A DNA stretch of 64,000 nt from Bradyrhizobium sp. JYMT SZCCT0180 (GCF_018130165.1 NZ_JAFCLZ010000005.1:280357-344356), one strand, 5' to 3'. Counted from the stretch's first letter, positions 1-11,902 are shown. Numbers and translations are program-made. The notes: a model not told the origin generated them from the letters alone.

Positions 1-2211
1 GCCGAGTCGGTCGGTATCGCCGGGACGGCCGCCACCGCCTTCCGCGTAAAACACCAGCGGCATCCGCCATTGTTCGGCGAGCCCCAGCATGCGGTCGATC
101 TTCTTGTGGTTCATGTGGCCCTGGGTGCCGGCCAGCACGGTGTAGTCATACGAGATCACCATGCAGCGCGCGCCTTCCGCGCCGAATTTTTCCGCATTCA
201 CGGTCGCGACGCCGGAGATCAGGCCGTCAGCCGGCGTGTTCTGAATGAGATCGTCGACCTTGCGCCGGCGGCGCTGGGCGGCGATCGCCAGCGAGCCGTA
301 TTCGACGAACGATCCTTCATCGACGAGCTGTGCGAGGTTTTCGCGCGCCGTGCGCTGGTTGGTCTTGCGCCGCCGCTCGACCGAGGCCGGCCGGTTCTCG
401 TCGAGCGTGATGGCGTGGCGCGCGATCAATTCGGCCAAGTCAGGGCGGATATGGTCCAGGTCGACGTCCTCTTCTTCGGCGACATCATGGGCATCGATCT
501 CGGCCGGTTCGAGAAACAGGATGGCCTCATCCTGCAGCAGCGTGACGCCAGCTTCCGCAGCGATCCTGGTCACCTTGCCGCCATGCGGCGCGGTCACCAA
601 ATGCTCCATCTTCATGGATTCAAGCACCGCAATCTGCTGGCCGGGCCGCACGAGATCGCCTTCGCGAACCTCGATCGCAACGATCGTACCCTGCAGCGGC
701 GCCGGCACCGGGACGGAGCCGGCCGGACCGGCTGACCCGGCCGAGGCTTCGCGGGCCTCGGGAATGGTCACGGCCGCGCCCGCTTCCAGTAGCTCCGGCG
801 CCGAAAGATCGTTCGCCGCGTGCACCAATGCGGCGACATGGGTATCGATGAAGCCGGTATTGATCCGGTTGGCGATGAAATCCGGATGCGCCAGCACCGC
901 GCCGAGGAACGGGATATTGGTGGCGACGCCGCCGATGCGGAACTCGCGCAACGTGCGGGTGGCCTTCTGCACCACATCGGCCCAGTTCGGGCCGGTCGCA
1001 TGCACGATGACCTTGGCGAGCAGCGAGTCGAAGGCGGCACTGGTCTTGTAGCCGGAACAGCCGAACGTATCGACGCGCACGCCAGGCCCGGCCGGCAGAT
1101 CGAACATGGAGAGCGTGCCGCCGGTCGGCTTGGTGACGCCGTTCTCGTCCATCACTTCCATGTTGACGCGGAGCTGCATCGCGTAGCCGCGCGGTCTTGG
1201 GATGTAGGCCTGCGCGAGGCCGAGCGAGCCCAGCGTGGCGCCACCGGCAACCGCAAGCTGCGCCTGCACCAGGTCAACGCCCAGCACCTCCTCGGTGACG
1301 GTGTGCTCGACCTGCAGCCGCGGATTGGCCTCGATGAACGCAAAAGCCTGCGCATCACCTTTGGCGTCGCCATCGACCAGGAACTCGAAGGTGCCGAGAT
1401 TGTCGTAGTTCGCGGCGCCCGCGAGTTCCCGGGCGGCGTCAATGATCCGCGTGCGCAGACTGTTGCTCAGCGAGGGGCTCGGCGCCACCTCGATCAGCTT
1501 CTGGTTCCGGCGCTGGATCGTGCATTCGCGTTCCCACAAATGGCTGATCGCGCCGTGACGGTCGCCGATGATCTGCACCTCGATATGGCGGGCGTTCCGA
1601 ATCAGGCGCTCCACATAAACACCGTCGCTGCCGAAGGCCGCCTTGGCCTCGGACTGGCAGCGCGCATAGGCTTCTTCCAGCATTGCCGCATCGTCCACGA
1701 TCCGCATGCCGCGCCCGCCGCCGCCGGCGATGGCCTTGATCATGACGGCGGCCCCAGAGCCCAGGGACGCAAAGAAGGTCTTGGCCTCGTCGAGCGAGGT
1801 CGGGCCGCTGGTACCCTCGATGATGGGCACACCGGTCTCTTTTGCCAGCGCCTTGGCCTTGGCCTTGTCGCCGAACAGATCCAGCGCCTCTGGCGACGGT
1901 CCGACGAAGGTGATGCCCTCTTCCGCGCAACGCCGGGCCAGCAAGGTGTTTTCGCTTAGAAAGCCGTAACCGGGATGCAGTGCATCGCAGCCGGCGGCCT
2001 TGGCGGCGGCCACGACCGCCTCGATGTCAAGATAGGCCCGCGCGCCTCGCCCCGGGATTTCATGCGCCGCGTCAGCGGAGCGGACATGCAAGGACAGCGC
2101 GTCGTCGGCGGGGTAGATCGCGACGGTGGCAAGGCCGGTCTCGCCCGCGGCCCGCGCGATACGAATGGCAATCTCGCCGCGGTTGGCGATCAGGAGCTTG
2201 TTGAAGGGCAT
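1..2211 (-). CDS. Single-chain biotin-dependent acyl-CoA carboxylase (BC-BCCP-CT), 3' end outside window
   Basis: This gene encodes a fused biotin-dependent carboxylase, of which the first 737 codons are visible. It would carboxylate biotin with ATP and bicarbonate and pass the carboxyl group to an acyl-CoA. The N-terminal biotin carboxylase domain (about residues 1-450) opens with LLIANRGEIAIRI and carries the glycine-rich ATP-grasp loop AGGGGRGM and the ERECTIQRRNQK segment. A biotinyl domain follows, with ESMKMEH (biotinyl Lys near 534). A carboxyltransferase domain then begins and includes YDYTVLAGTQGHMNHKK before the sequence leaves the window. The order BC-BCCP-CT resembles single-chain long-chain acyl-CoA carboxylases; the substrate is not predictable. 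The start is the ATG at 2211, 20 bp after the permease stop. It is the last visible gene of a seven-gene operon. Confidence 0.9.
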   Translation of the reverse strand, partial: MPFNKLLIANRGEIAIRIARAAGETGLATVAIYPADDALSLHVRSADAAHEIPGRGARAYLDIEAVVAAAKAAGCDALHPGYGFLSENTLLARRCAEEGITFVGPSPEALDLFGDKAKAKALAKETGVPIIEGTSGPTSLDEAKTFFASLGSGAAVMIKAIAGGGGRGMRIVDDAAMLEEAYARCQSEAKAAFGSDGVYVERLIRNARHIEVQIIGDRHGAISHLWERECTIQRRNQKLIEVAPSPSLSNSLRTRIIDAARELAGAANYDNLGTFEFLVDGDAKGDAQAFAFIEANPRLQVEHTVTEEVLGVDLVQAQLAVAGGATLGSLGLAQAYIPRPRGYAMQLRVNMEVMDENGVTKPTGGTLSMFDLPAGPGVRVDTFGCSGYKTSAAFDSLLAKVIVHATGPNWADVVQKATRTLREFRIGGVATNIPFLGAVLAHPDFIANRINTGFIDTHVAALVHAANDLSAPELLEAGAAVTIPEAREASAGSAGPAGSVPVPAPLQGTIVAIEVREGDLVRPGQQIAVLESMKMEHLVTAPHGGKVTRIAAEAGVTLLQDEAILFLEPAEIDAHDVAEEEDVDLDHIRPDLAELIARHAITLDENRPASVERRRKTNQRTARENLAQLVDEGSFVEYGSLAIAAQRRRRKVDDLIQNTPADGLISGVATVNAEKFGAEGARCMVISYDYTVLAGTQGHMNHKKIDRMLGLAEQWRMPLVFYAEGGGGRPGDTDRLG

Positions 2212-2231
2212 AAGAAATGTCCGCAAAGGGA

Positions 2232-3116
2232 TTATCGATCCTTCATGGTCGGATCGAGCACGATACGCAAGGACTCTCCCAGCGCATTGAATGCCAACGA
2301 GACCACCAGAATGGCAAGCCCCGGGGCATACATCTGCTCCGGCGCGATCTCCATATACTGATAGGCGCGGGCCAGCATGGCGCCCCAGCTCGGGTTTGGC
2401 GGCTGGATACCGAGGCCGAGGAAGCTGAGGCTGGCCTCCGCCAGCAGGGCTGCCGCCAGCAAGAGCGTGACCTGCACGATGACAGGCTGCAGCGCGTTCG
2501 GCAGCACATGCTTCCACAGGATATGCCAGGCCGGCGCCCCAAAACACCTGGAGGCGTCGACATAGAGCTCCTGCCGCACGATCAGCGTCCGTGCCCGGAC
2601 GATTCGCGCCAGCGCCGGGAACATCACGATCCCCACCGCAATCATGCCGTTGGTGAGGCCGATGCCGAGTGCACCGGTGACCGCGATCGCCAGCACGATC
2701 GCCGGGAACGACAGGAACGTATCGATGATCCGGCTGATGATGTCGTCGGTCCAGCCACCGAAGAACCCGGCGGCCAAGCCGACCGGGAGGCCGATCGCGA
2801 CCGCGACGCTAACCGCGAGCAGGCTGGCATAGACGGTTGCCGGCGCGCCGTAGATCAGCCGACTGAAGATGTCGCGGCCGAGATCGTCGGTGCCGAGCAG
2901 ATGTCCGGGACCCGGGGCGGCCAGCATGTTGTTGGCGTCCTGCGCGGTCGGCAGATAGGGCGCGATCCAGGGCGCGCCGATCGCGACAATCACCAGGACC
3001 AGCAGCACCAGGATCGCGAGCGCGGCGCGCAGATCACCCGCCAGCCAGCGGAAAAACCGCCGCAGCCGGCTAGGCTGGAGCAGTCGCTTGGGGGTTTCGA
3101 GCGCCATGTCCGTCAT
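2232..3116 (-). CDS. Opp/Dpp-type ABC transporter permease (DppC-like)
   Basis: Inner-membrane permease of 294 residues, one half of the channel of a peptide/nickel/opine-type importer. It has the N-terminal OppC segment with a first transmembrane helix (LAILVLLVLVIVAIGAPWIA), the family motif GTDDLGRDIFSRLIYG, and a cytoplasmic EAA-like loop (QELYVDASRCFGAPAWHIL) that contacts the ATPase. The start at 3116 gives an ATGA overlap with the stop of the upstream permease gene, indicating translational coupling; a second ATG lies 9 bp inside. The substrate is unknown. The operon also encodes a CoA-transferase and an acyl-CoA carboxylase, so an organic acid or acylated compound is plausible. Confidence 0.93.
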   Translation of the reverse strand: MTDMALETPKRLLQPSRLRRFFRWLAGDLRAALAILVLLVLVIVAIGAPWIAPYLPTAQDANNMLAAPGPGHLLGTDDLGRDIFSRLIYGAPATVYASLLAVSVAVAIGLPVGLAAGFFGGWTDDIISRIIDTFLSFPAIVLAIAVTGALGIGLTNGMIAVGIVMFPALARIVRARTLIVRQELYVDASRCFGAPAWHILWKHVLPNALQPVIVQVTLLLAAALLAEASLSFLGLGIQPPNPSWGAMLARAYQYMEIAPEQMYAPGLAILVVSLAFNALGESLRIVLDPTMKDR

Positions 3117-4069
3117 TGTTCGATCCGGGGATCGACGGCCGCGCATAGCAAATCCGCGATCAGGTTCACCAGGATGACCACGATCACCATCGTGAACACC
3201 ACGCCCTGCACGATCGGAAAATCGCGCTGGATCGCGCCGCGCACGATCAGGCTGCCGAGGCCCGGAATCGCGAACACAGCTTCGATTACCACGGTCGCCG
3301 CCAGCATGCGGTTGACCAGGATGCTGATGATCGTGAACAGATTGACGCTGACATTCTTCAGCCCGTGCTGCCACAGGATGCGCGTCATCGAGAGGCCCTT
3401 GGCGTGCAGGGTGCGCACATATTGCGACGACAGCACTTCCAGCAGCGATCCCCGCAACTGCCGCGCCACCTCGGCCATGCCGTAGGCCGCGATCGCAATG
3501 CCCGGCAGCAGCGCATGCCGGATCGCCTCGATGGGCGAAACGCTGAAGGATTTCGCGCCGGTTGCTGGCAACCAGTTCAGCTTCAGTGAAATCTCGGCGA
3601 CCAGGATCATCGCCAGCCAAAAGCCGGGTATTGCGACCCCGAGCGAGGCGATCATGCTGACCGTCTTGTCGACCCAGCCATCGGGCTTGATCGCCGCGAT
3701 CACGCCCATTGGGATTCCCGTGACCAGCGCCAGCACCAGCGCGATCGCCACAATCAGAAGCGTGTTGGGAAAGGCCCGCGAGATCGAGGTCGCTACCTTC
3801 TCGCCCGTCAGCAGCGATTGCGACAGGTCGCCTTGCACGACATTCGCCAGCCACGCGCCGTACTGCACCAGGAATGGCCGGTCGAGGCCGTAGATCTTCC
3901 GGATCTCGGTAATGCGGGCGTCGGTGGCGTTGTCGCCGGCCAGCGTCACCGCGATGTCGCCGGGCACCAGTTTGAGCAGCGCGAACACCATGAAGGTCGC
4001 GAGCAGGATCACGGGCAGCGCCTGCAGCAGGCGGCCGCCGATGACCCTTGTCGGACTTCGTCGCGCCAT
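3113..4069 (-). CDS. Opp/Dpp-type ABC transporter permease (DppB-like)
   Basis: Inner-membrane permease of 318 residues, the DppB-like partner of the following gene. It has an N-terminal helix (LLQALPVILLATFMVFALL), the conserved PGDIAVTLAG stretch after it, further hydrophobic helices, and the EAA-type loop LLEVLSSQYVRTLHAKGLS that docks on the ATPase. The C-terminus ends with DPRIEQ, typical of DppB proteins. It starts 4 bp after the binding-protein stop and overlaps the next permease by ATGA. The length is normal for the family. Confidence 0.94.
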   Translation of the reverse strand: MARRSPTRVIGGRLLQALPVILLATFMVFALLKLVPGDIAVTLAGDNATDARITEIRKIYGLDRPFLVQYGAWLANVVQGDLSQSLLTGEKVATSISRAFPNTLLIVAIALVLALVTGIPMGVIAAIKPDGWVDKTVSMIASLGVAIPGFWLAMILVAEISLKLNWLPATGAKSFSVSPIEAIRHALLPGIAIAAYGMAEVARQLRGSLLEVLSSQYVRTLHAKGLSMTRILWQHGLKNVSVNLFTIISILVNRMLAATVVIEAVFAIPGLGSLIVRGAIQRDFPIVQGVVFTMVIVVILVNLIADLLCAAVDPRIEQ

Positions 4070-4073
4070 TCGG

Positions 4074-5621
4074 TTAGCTCTCCAGCCAGACGTCGTCGTA
4101 TTTCGGCTTGCCCAGCAGGTTCGGCCTATAGCCCTGCACCTTCTTGTTCATCGCGACCAGTTCGAACTGGAACGCGAGCGGCGCCACGAAGGCGTTTTCC
4201 ATCACCAGCCGCTGCACAGTCGCGAACGCCTTGCGGCGCAGCTCGATGTCTTCGGAGGCGCGCGATTCCTTGATCGCGGCTTCGAGCTCCGGCGGAACCG
4301 CGCCCCGGCCGCCATTGTAATAGGCGTCCTTGGTGAACATCAGCGAATAGGTCAGGCTCGGATCGGGCCGCCCGGTCCATGCCGCGAGAATGCCGGAGCC
4401 GCGCTTCTCAGCGCCGAAGAACGCGGCAGAGGCTTCCGCGATCGGTGCGTTCAGGAAGCGCACATTCATGCCCGCTTTGCGGAACTGTTCGATCAGGATT
4501 TCCTGGCGCTGCACCGAATCCTGATCGGGATAGCCGACCAGCTCGATCGGCAATCCGTCCTTGAAACCGGCCTCGGTAAGCAGCTTCTTCGCCTTGTCGG
4601 GATCGTGAGGATAAAGCCCGGCGACGGACTTGTCGTAGGCCCAATGCGCTTTCGGCAGGTTCATGTAAGCGGGCTCGGCCAGGCCTGCGAGCGCCGCCTT
4701 GACGAAGGTTTCGCGGTCGATCGCGAAATTGAAGGCCTGGCGCACCTTGATGTTGTCGAACGGCGGCTTCGCCCAGTTCAGGAAGATCTGGAACACGTAC
4801 AGCGTCGGGCCGTTGAAGATCTTGATATTGCTGGCGCGCTCCACGATCGCCTTCTGCCGCGGCGGCAGCTGGTACATCAGATCGTTCTGGCCGGCGGTGA
4901 CCGAGCGTGATCCGGTCGTCAACTCCGGAATGATCGAGAACTCGATTCCGTCGGGATAAGGACGGTTCGGCTTCCAGTATTTCTCGTTGCGCTTGATGAC
5001 GATCTTCTCGCCGTCCGCCCAGCTGACGAAGGTATATGCGCCGGCGCCGACCGGCGTACGCGCGACATTGCCGGCCGCACTGGCCTTGACCGCGGCCGGC
5101 GACACCATCATGCCGGCGCGATCGGAGAGAATGCCGGGCAATGCTGCGTCAGGTGTGCTCAGCTTCAACGTGACCTGCAACGGACCGGTCACCGCAGCCG
5201 ATTCCATCGCGGCAAGATCAGCCTTGATGTTGGATTTTGGATCGCTCTTGTTGCGTTCCAGGTTGAACTTGACGGCCTCGGCATCGAGCGGCGTGCCATC
5301 GTGAAACGTCACGCCGGAGCGGATGTTGAGCACCAGCGTGGTCGGGTCCGAAAAACTCCAGCTCTCGGCGAGGCCGGGCTTCGGCTTCAGCGTTTCAAAA
5401 TCCCATTCGGTCAGGGTGTCGTACATCGTGAACAGGAAGGCATGGTCCGAACCGGCGCCGCCGGTTGCCGGGTCAAGGCTCGACGGATTAGCCGGCGCCG
5501 AGATGCGCAGGATCCCGCCGCGCTTCGGCGTGCCTTGCGCAAATGCAGGACCGCCGAGGGTTGCACCAGCCAGCGCGCCCGATATCAGCGCCATTACCTC
5601 GCGTCGCGTCGTCTGTGTCAT
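4074..5621 (-). CDS. ABC transporter substrate-binding protein, family 5 (peptide/nickel type)
   Basis: Periplasmic solute-binding protein of 515 residues. The N-terminus has a twin-arginine-like TTRREVMAL start, a hydrophobic stretch and a likely cleavage after AFA (residue 28). The mature protein begins with the family-5 pattern TPKRGGILRISAP and has the usual VTFHDGTPLDAEAVKFNLER segment. It should deliver a ligand to the two downstream permeases. The ligand cannot be read from sequence; family 5 proteins bind peptides, opines, nickel complexes and other solutes. It lies 25 bp after the stop of the second ATPase gene and 4 bp before the DppB-like gene, inside the operon. Confidence 0.92.
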   Translation of the reverse strand: MTQTTRREVMALISGALAGATLGGPAFAQGTPKRGGILRISAPANPSSLDPATGGAGSDHAFLFTMYDTLTEWDFETLKPKPGLAESWSFSDPTTLVLNIRSGVTFHDGTPLDAEAVKFNLERNKSDPKSNIKADLAAMESAAVTGPLQVTLKLSTPDAALPGILSDRAGMMVSPAAVKASAAGNVARTPVGAGAYTFVSWADGEKIVIKRNEKYWKPNRPYPDGIEFSIIPELTTGSRSVTAGQNDLMYQLPPRQKAIVERASNIKIFNGPTLYVFQIFLNWAKPPFDNIKVRQAFNFAIDRETFVKAALAGLAEPAYMNLPKAHWAYDKSVAGLYPHDPDKAKKLLTEAGFKDGLPIELVGYPDQDSVQRQEILIEQFRKAGMNVRFLNAPIAEASAAFFGAEKRGSGILAAWTGRPDPSLTYSLMFTKDAYYNGGRGAVPPELEAAIKESRASEDIELRRKAFATVQRLVMENAFVAPLAFQFELVAMNKKVQGYRPNLLGKPKYDDVWLES

Positions 5622-5646
5622 GGCAATTCCTCCGGCGGTTCTTCTG

Positions 5647-6638
5647 TTAGTTCGGTGAAAAATTCGGGCGGTCGGCGAAATGGCAGGCGACCCAGTGATC
5701 GGGCATCAGCTCGCGCCAGTCCGGCGTCTTTTCGGCGCAGACGGCTTGCGCATACTGGCAGCGGGTGCGGAAGCGGCATCCGGACGGCGGATCGATCGGG
5801 CTTGGGATTTCGCCCTGCAGAACGATACGGTTGTTACCGCGCATAGTCGACGGCAGCGGCCGTGGCTCGGCCGACAGCAGCGCCTGGGTATAGGGATGCA
5901 GCGGCCGTTCCGAGACTTTTTCGGTCGGGCCTAGCTCGACGAAACGTCCCAGATACATCACGGCGATGCGTTCGCTTATATGGGATACCACGGCGAGATC
6001 GTGGGTGATGAAAACGTAGGTAAGCCCGAGGTCGCGCTGCAGCTCGGCGAACAGGTTGAGCACGTCGCCGCGGATCGACATATCAAGGGCGGCCACCACC
6101 TCGTCGCAGACGATCATCTTCGGACGTAGCGTGAGCGCACGGGCAATCACCACGCGCTGCTTCTGGCCACCGGACAGCTGGTGCGGATAGCGCTCGCCAA
6201 GGTCCAGCGGCAAGCCGACCCGGTCCATCGCCTCATGCGCCCGCTGCAGCCGCTCGGCCTTCGATCCTGCGCGCGCCAGTTCGAGCGGTTCCAGCACCGA
6301 CGATAGTATCGTCATGCGCGGGTTCAGCGCGGCATTCGGATCCTGGAAGATAATCTGGTAGTCGCGGCGATGGCTTTGGAACTGTTGCCGCGGCATCGCC
6401 AGGGGATCGATACCATTGTGCAGGATCGCGCCGCCGCTCGGTTTCAGCAGGAACACCAGCGCACGGCCGATGGTGGTCTTGCCCGATCCGGATTCGCCGA
6501 TGATGCCAAAGGTCTCGCCGCGACGAACGTCGAAGCTGACGCCGTCCACCGCCTTCACGACGGCGCGGCGATCGGTGGTCTGGAAGCCGACCTGCAGATC
6601 GCGCACCGAGACAATGGCGTTATCGGCGGCCTGCGGCG

Positions 6639-6642
<4 letters not shown>
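5647..6642 (-). CDS. Opp/Dpp-type ABC transporter ATPase (OppF-like)
   Basis: Cytoplasmic ATPase of 331 residues that powers the importer. Walker A is GESGSGKT (residues 49-56), the signature is LSGGQKQR, the switch His lies in FITHD, and the C-terminal oligopeptide-transporter extension carries the Cys-containing [13 protein letters not shown] segment. Walker B reads [11 protein letters not shown], where most relatives have DEPxSALD, so the residue after the catalytic Glu is Val rather than Pro. The gene starts with ATGA overlapping the stop of the other ATPase gene. OppF-type and OppD-type subunits normally form a heterodimer. Confidence 0.94.
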
Positions 6643-7717
<1,075 letters not shown>

Positions 7718-7718
<1 letters not shown>

Positions 7719-10162
7719 CAACCCGCCGCCCGCTTCTTCTCTTTCACGAGCTGTTCCTCCATCAGCATCTCGGTTCCGATGATGCCCTCGCGGGCCAGCT
7801 GATCGATCTCGGCATCGGAAAGCCCGAGCAGCCCGCCGAGAATTTCCTGATTGTGTTCGCCGAGCGTCGGCGGCGCGCTTCGGATCGGAAACGGCTTTGC
7901 GCCCTCACGGAACGGCATCGAGGGCTGCGGGTGTTTTCCGATAAAGGCACGGTCGATTTCCTGGATGAAGCCGCGCGCATGCAGCTGCGGATCCCGCAGC
8001 AGCTCCATCGGCAGCCGCGCGACGCCTGACGCGATGCCCGCTGCCTGCAACGCCTTCATCGCCGATTCCGGGTCGCGCGCCGACGTCCATGCATTGATAG
8101 CGGCCTCGATCTCGCGCTCGATGGCGCGCCGCCCCACCGCCGTCTTCAGCCAGCCATCGGTGGCCCAATCGGCACGGCCGAGAAGTTTTGCAAGCCTTGG
8201 CCACATCGCATCGCTGGAAATCGCGACCACGATCCAGTTGTCGGCGCCGGCGCAGGGGAAGCAGCCATGCGGCACGAAATCCGGATGGCGGTTGCCGTAC
8301 CTGACCGGTTGTTTGCCGTCGATCGAATGCGCCACGATCCAGGGCGCCGCAAACGGCATCATGCATTCGATCTGCGCCAGATCGATGAACTGGCCCTTGC
8401 CGGTGAGCTTGGCGTGGATCAACGCCGTGAGCACCGCGGCGCAGCCGTTCAAGCCGCCGACGGCATCGCCGAACGCGGTGTGGCTCATCACAGGCGGGCC
8501 GCTGGGATCGCCGACCACGCTAGGCAGGCCCGAGCCTTGTTCGAGCGTCGAGCCATAGGCGCGGCAATCGCGGTGCACGCTGCCGGCGCCGAACGCCGAC
8601 ATCGACATCATGACGAGCTTCGGATTGAGCTTGCTCAGCACCTCATAGCCGAGCCCGAGCTTTGGCAGCACCTCGACGGAGTAATTGTCGACGACAACGT
8701 CGGCATCGGCCAGCAGCCGTTTTGCCAGATCGAGGCCCTGCGGCCGGGTCAGGTCGAGCGTGATGCCGCGCTTGTTGCGGTTCATGATGCAGTAGCGCAC
8801 CGATTTCTCGTACATCTGTTCGAGAACATAGGCTGGCCGCCGGTCTACGCCGCGCCACCAATCCGGATACTGCGTGGCCTCGATCTTGATGACGTCGGCG
8901 CCGAGATCGGCCAGCGTCCGCGTGCAGATCGGCCCGGCCCAGCCCATCGAGAAATCGATCACGCGAATACCTTCCAGCGGCAGGCGGTCTGATCCCTGGT
9001 CTGCAGGCACCGGCACCCGTTTCGCGGCCTCGCTGACATGCGCGCAGCCGAGCATTTGCTCGCCGATATCGGGAACCGCGCCGCCGCGACGTGGCGGTGT
9101 TCCGGTCAAGCGTTGCATCGAGCCCGCCGTAAAGCCGGTTTCGTCGCCGATCATAATCGGCACGATCGCGCCGCGCGCCTTCTTCTCCTCGTCGGCGATG
9201 AGGTCGCTGATGTCGGGCACCGGCACGATCGGAATCTTGCGGCGCAGGCTCTCGGCGAACCATTCCTGCGCGGTGCACTGTTTCAGCCGCGGAATGATCT
9301 TGGCCTCGATGTCAGCAATATGCTGCAGGCGATCGACGCCCATGGACAGCGCCGGATTGTCGCGCAATTCCGGCAGCCCCAGCATCTCGCAAAACGACCG
9401 CCATTGCGCCGGAGTTACCGTGGTGACGCCGAGCCAGCCTTGCTTGGTTTCGTAGATGCCGGCCGGGAACGTCGGCCAGAACCTGTTAACCCCCATGCGC
9501 CGCATGATGTCGCCGTGCACGAACGACTCGAACATGATGTATTCGGTCACCGCGATGCTGGATTCGAAGATGCTCAGGGAGTTCGCCCGTCCCCGACCGT
9601 CCTGCATCCGGCCCAACACCGAGGAAGCCGCCGCGATGAAACCCCAGAGGCCGGCGAAGATGCCGGTCTGGAAGTCCGGCGCATGCATCGGCGGTCCCTC
9701 AACCGGTCCGACCAGTTTTACCAGTCCGCTCAACGCGCGAATCGTCGAGTCCGTCGCTTCGAATTTCGCATACGGCCCCTCGCGGCCGAACCAGCTTACG
9801 TCGAGATGAATGAGGCCGGGGTTGCGCTGCTTGATAACCGCGGAATCGAAAGCCGGACAATCCGCCGCATCGATGTCGCGGCCGTCCAGCAAAATGTCGC
9901 ACGCCGCGATCAGTTCGGTTAGGCGCGATGAAGCGTCGGCGTCACTGCAATCGAGCGCCACGCTCGACTTGTTGAAATTAAGAAACCCAAACCAGGCGCT
10001 GTGACCTTCCGGCGTCAACGGCTTGGTGCGGCGAAGCGGATCACCCGCGGGCGGTTCGATCTTCTGCACGGTCGCGCCGAAATCGGCGAACAGCCGCGCG
10101 CAATAGCTGGTCGCCGCAGCGCTTCCGATCTCGACAATCCGCAGATGCGACAACGCGCCCAT
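7718..10162 (-). CDS. Tandem (two-domain) class III CoA-transferase, CaiB/BaiF family
   Basis: The protein has 814 residues, about twice the usual 400 of a CaiB/BaiF CoA-transferase, because two family domains are joined. The first copy starts LRIVEIGSAAATSYCARLFA, the second LEGIRVIDFSMGWAGPICTR near residue 400. Each half has a candidate catalytic Asp: PDFQTGIF in the first and FGDAVGGLN in the second. Class III enzymes work as interlocked dimers that move CoA between carboxylic acids, so the fusion may make the dimer intramolecular. A well-placed AGGA precedes the ATG at 10162. It is the first gene of the transporter-carboxylase operon and would activate an imported acid as its CoA ester. 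Confidence 0.9.
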
Positions 10163-10301
10163 CACGCTTCCTCATGGCCAAACGACCGACGTCATGCGCG
10201 CGCCGGTTCAGTTTTTTATTGCTGACCATGAAACCTTGCCCGCCTGTCGATGCAAGCGGAATTTTCTTCCGTGATACGGAATTGCGAACGATGCGAAGTG
10301 C

Positions 10302-11744
10302 TTAACTGCAATCCAGTTGCGCTTCGAACCAGTTTTGAAGCGAAGCCGAAAGCGGCGGCCATGCGCGCTGGAAGTTTCCGAATTTGCCGGCATTGACGCG
10401 GTAGATGCCGCGCAACTCCTTCTCGATCGCGGGAAGGTCGACACCGGTGCAATGGCCTTCGCTGACGATCGTGCGCCCGTCGACGACCACCTCGCGCAAC
10501 AACGACGTGTTGCCTCTCGCGAACAGCAGTTCGATCGGATCGACCGGCATGATCTGGTCGCGATCGAGGCGATCGAGATCGATGGTGACGAAATCTGCCG
10601 GCGCGCCGGGCGTCAGCGCGCCTGTTCCCGGCGCGCCGGTCGCCTTGCGGCCATTGGCGATGGCAAGGCCGAAGAACTCATGTGGCGTCCAGGTTCGCTT
10701 GAAGCCGAGACCGCCGTGGAACATCTGCACCAGGCGCATCTCGCGCAGCACATCGTCATCCTCGTCCAGCGCCAGACCATCGACGCCGACCGCAATGGCG
10801 CAGCCGCATTGATGCGCGGCGGCGATCGGCGCGAGGCCCGAGCGCAAATGCATGTTGGAACTGAAATTGGTGACGATGCGCGTGCCTGAGGCGGCGATCA
10901 TCTCGATCTCGTCGGGCCTTGCGTGAATGCAGTGCGCCAGTGTCAGCCGCTCCGACAGAAAACCGATGTCACGGAGGTAGCGAACGATACCATCAGGGAA
11001 GTGCTCATCCGCCCAGGCGCGCTGATAGACCGTTTCCAGCAGATGCATGTGGATGCTGCGGCCGGTCAGCGCCGAATTCTCGGCGACCGCCTCCAGCAGC
11101 GGCTTTGAACACCACTGCACGCCCGCCGGCCCCAACTGCACGTCGATCTTGGGGCCAGCGATCGCCGACGCAATCGCATCGGTGAGGTCGATATAAGCCT
11201 TGGGCGACATCGGCGCACGGACGAACAATTCCTCGATCGTCTTGCGATCGTGGCTGGGTAACTCCGACAGTACCGGCTCGCTATCGCCATAGACGATTGG
11301 ATTCTGGTCGCGCGCCGCAAGGGCGAACGCGATGCGAATGCCGACATCGGAGGCCACCCGCGCGATCGCCTTGGCTTCGTCGACCAGCGGCATAGTCCCG
11401 CTCGGCCGCGTGTAATGCACCATCATCGACGCGCACCCCGCGCGCGCCGAACGCGCCAGCGCGGAGGCCGCGGTGAGATAGGGATCGACCGGCGTGCCGA
11501 GCGCGGATCGCAAGATCCAGCTTTCCAACGGCATCCCGATCGCGCCGAACGAAGACGCCGCCGGCCGCGCGTGGTCGTGGGCGTTGACGAAGGCGGGAAG
11601 GATGAGGGAGCGCGGGCCGGTTGCGGGCGGCGCGCCCTCGGTAAGGGAGGTGATGACGCCGCCGTCGTGCCGTAACACGGCGTTTTCGAGCAAGCCGCGG
11701 TCAGGACCGGAGAACAGGCTGTGTGCGGCAACTGCTATAGGCAT
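10302..11744 (-). CDS. Amidohydrolase-superfamily metal-dependent hydrolase/deaminase
   Basis: Cytoplasmic protein of 480 residues. The metal-binding HxH is HDH (56-58) in LPAFVNAHDHARP. Further candidate ligands are the His in HMHLLE (about 230), the His in LAHCIHARPDE (about 270) and the Asp in GVDGLALDED (about 320). This layout fits the cytosine deaminase/chlorohydrolase branch, which deaminates or dechlorinates heterocycles. The specific substrate is unknown. It is downstream of the NMT1/SsuA-type transporter genes, separated by a palindromic repeat, so it may act on what that transporter imports. Confidence 0.85.
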   Translation of the reverse strand: MPIAVAAHSLFSGPDRGLLENAVLRHDGGVITSLTEGAPPATGPRSLILPAFVNAHDHARPAASSFGAIGMPLESWILRSALGTPVDPYLTAASALARSARAGCASMMVHYTRPSGTMPLVDEAKAIARVASDVGIRIAFALAARDQNPIVYGDSEPVLSELPSHDRKTIEELFVRAPMSPKAYIDLTDAIASAIAGPKIDVQLGPAGVQWCSKPLLEAVAENSALTGRSIHMHLLETVYQRAWADEHFPDGIVRYLRDIGFLSERLTLAHCIHARPDEIEMIAASGTRIVTNFSSNMHLRSGLAPIAAAHQCGCAIAVGVDGLALDEDDDVLREMRLVQMFHGGLGFKRTWTPHEFFGLAIANGRKATGAPGTGALTPGAPADFVTIDLDRLDRDQIMPVDPIELLFARGNTSLLREVVVDGRTIVSEGHCTGVDLPAIEKELRGIYRVNAGKFGNFQRAWPPLSASLQNWFEAQLDCS

Positions 11745-11752
11745 TATAGCAC

Positions 11753-11899
11753 TCCGTCATTGCCTGCGACAAACGCGAAGCGTTTGCGCAAGGGAGCGAA
11801 GCGACGACTTGTCCGCCGTAGCCCAACGGGCGAAGGCGGAAGCAATCCATCTTTGTCCGCAAGGGTAGCATGGATTGCTTCGCTGCGCTCGCAATGACG
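11753..11899. repeat. Dispersed palindromic intergenic repeat, copy A
   Basis: The first 45 bases (11753-11797) are identical to 59754-59798, and the last 30 (11870-11899) differ at one base from 59839-59868. Internal arms GAAGCAATCCAT and ATGGATTGCTTC can form a hairpin. No ORF fits. It lies between two same-strand genes. Confidence 0.85.
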
Positions 11900-11902
11900 C
11901 GG